DNA of 58,001 bases, from the NCBI GenBank assembly GCA_035762565.1, contig DASTOJ010000155.1, positions 1-58,001 of the forward strand, read 5' to 3'. Of the stretch, positions 57,792 to 58,001 are shown piece after piece. Under the pieces are notes generated by a model that did not search any database, was not told the DNA's origin, and saw only the letters and a list, made by a program, of their open reading frames with translations. Each line of letters begins with the position of its first letter. Position 1 is the stretch's first letter. Origin of the DNA: AR5 sp035762565 (GTDB taxonomy: Bacteria > Methylomirabilota > Methylomirabilia > Rokubacteriales > CSP1-6). The translations under genes and the position numbers were made by a program.

Positions 57792-58001
57792 CGCGCAGCC
57801 CCGTCCACGTGCTCAGGATTCAGCAGCTCGACCCGAAGAACCGAGCGCGGAATTGCTCTCACACGAGGCGGCGCTCGGCGAGCGGTCGCGAGCGGGCCCC
57901 GGGCATTTCCGACGCGGTGGGGGGCTTGGGGGGAGCGGCGCTCGCTCCCCCCATGTCCAGTCCAGACGCCAGACTCTCATGGGCTCTCGAGAGCCTGTAA
58001 T
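57792..58001. other. non-coding tail after aroA
   Basis: Contains palindrome copy 3 at 57928-57952, a separate perfect 14-bp palindrome GGCTCTCGAGAGCC at 57982-57995, and TGTAAT at the very last six bases, which could be a -10 for a gene beyond the edge. A 70-codon frame from 57788 to 58000 crosses these elements and has no recognisable domain; I do not call it. Confidence 0.45.
57928..57952. repeat. palindrome family, copy 3 (after aroA)
   Basis: G6-AGCG at 57928-57937 and CGCT-C6 at 57943-57952, with a 5-nt GCGCT centre. It equals the 24-nt core of copies 1 and 2 plus one inserted T. Flanks are not conserved. Located 137 nt after the aroA stop. Confidence 0.85.

Noticed and set aside
57788..58000. 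70-codon frame after aroA
   Set aside because: Runs through two palindromes, lacks a ribosome binding site and any recognisable domain; more likely non-coding.

Overview
The window is one densely packed, very GC-rich bacterial segment (roughly 70% GC by eye) in which every supported gene lies on the + strand. Gene content points to a diderm: BamA, Skp/OmpH, LolC/LolD, apolipoprotein N-acyltransferase, a near-complete lipid A/Kdo/heptose branch, SecA and ClpC. The composition, the all-plus overlapping operons, LpxI in place of LpxH and the pheA-hisC-tyrA-aroA order would fit a Candidatus Rokubacteria / Methylomirabilota-type metagenome genome. That placement is an inference from style, not from a marker search. 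The first 14 bases are a pure G run that looks like a contig-end artefact.

Layout. 1-3.2 kb: a pair of M16 peptidase-family genes (one with the zinc motif, one without) and a rhomboid protease. 3.2-9.9 kb: tlyA, NAD kinase, recN, secA and a small cysteine-rich protein. 9.9-10.4 kb: a GNAT acetyltransferase with a broken or non-standard 5' end. 10.5-16 kb: smc, a RodZ-like gene and ftsY. 16-19.8 kb: the riboflavin operon ribD-ribE-ribBA-ribH with nusB. 20-26.9 kb: a metallophosphatase, lnt, prfB (with a canonical +1 programmed frameshift), lysS, lolC/E and lolD. 27-29.5 kb: clpC with its own promoter. 29.5-50.1 kb: the outer-membrane and LPS cluster bamA-skp-lpxD-lpxA-gfo/idh-(405-bp gap)-lpxI-lpxB-acyltransferase-waaA-lpxK-waaF-four GT4 glycosyltransferases-gmhB-rfaE1-rfaE2-heptosyltransferase-GT2. 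50.1-53.3 kb: trpS, scpA, scpB, rluB. 53.4-57.8 kb: the aromatic amino acid operon pheA-hisC-tyrA-aroA.

How they work together. SMC (10.5 kb) and ScpA/ScpB (51-52.6 kb) supply a complete condensin. FtsY and SecA feed the membrane secretion route; Lnt and LolCD mature and export lipoproteins; BamA and Skp assemble outer-membrane proteins. The LPS cluster takes acylated UDP-GlcNAc through lipid A, Kdo transfer and heptose supply to core glycosylation.

The most interesting non-gene signals are: (i) three copies of a G6-AGCGGC/GCCGCT-C6 palindrome at 51.93, 53.35 and 57.93 kb, one of which encodes the last residues and stop codon of ScpA; (ii) -10-like hexamers ending only 6-7 nt before the start codons of tlyA, recN, ftsY and gmhB, which predicts leaderless mRNAs; (iii) an inverted repeat of about 35 bp in the only long gap of the LPS cluster; and (iv) a tryptophanyl-tRNA synthetase with four cysteines spaced like the [4Fe-4S] type. 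I found no tRNA, rRNA, CRISPR, insertion sequence or phage signature, and no clear novel multi-gene system.
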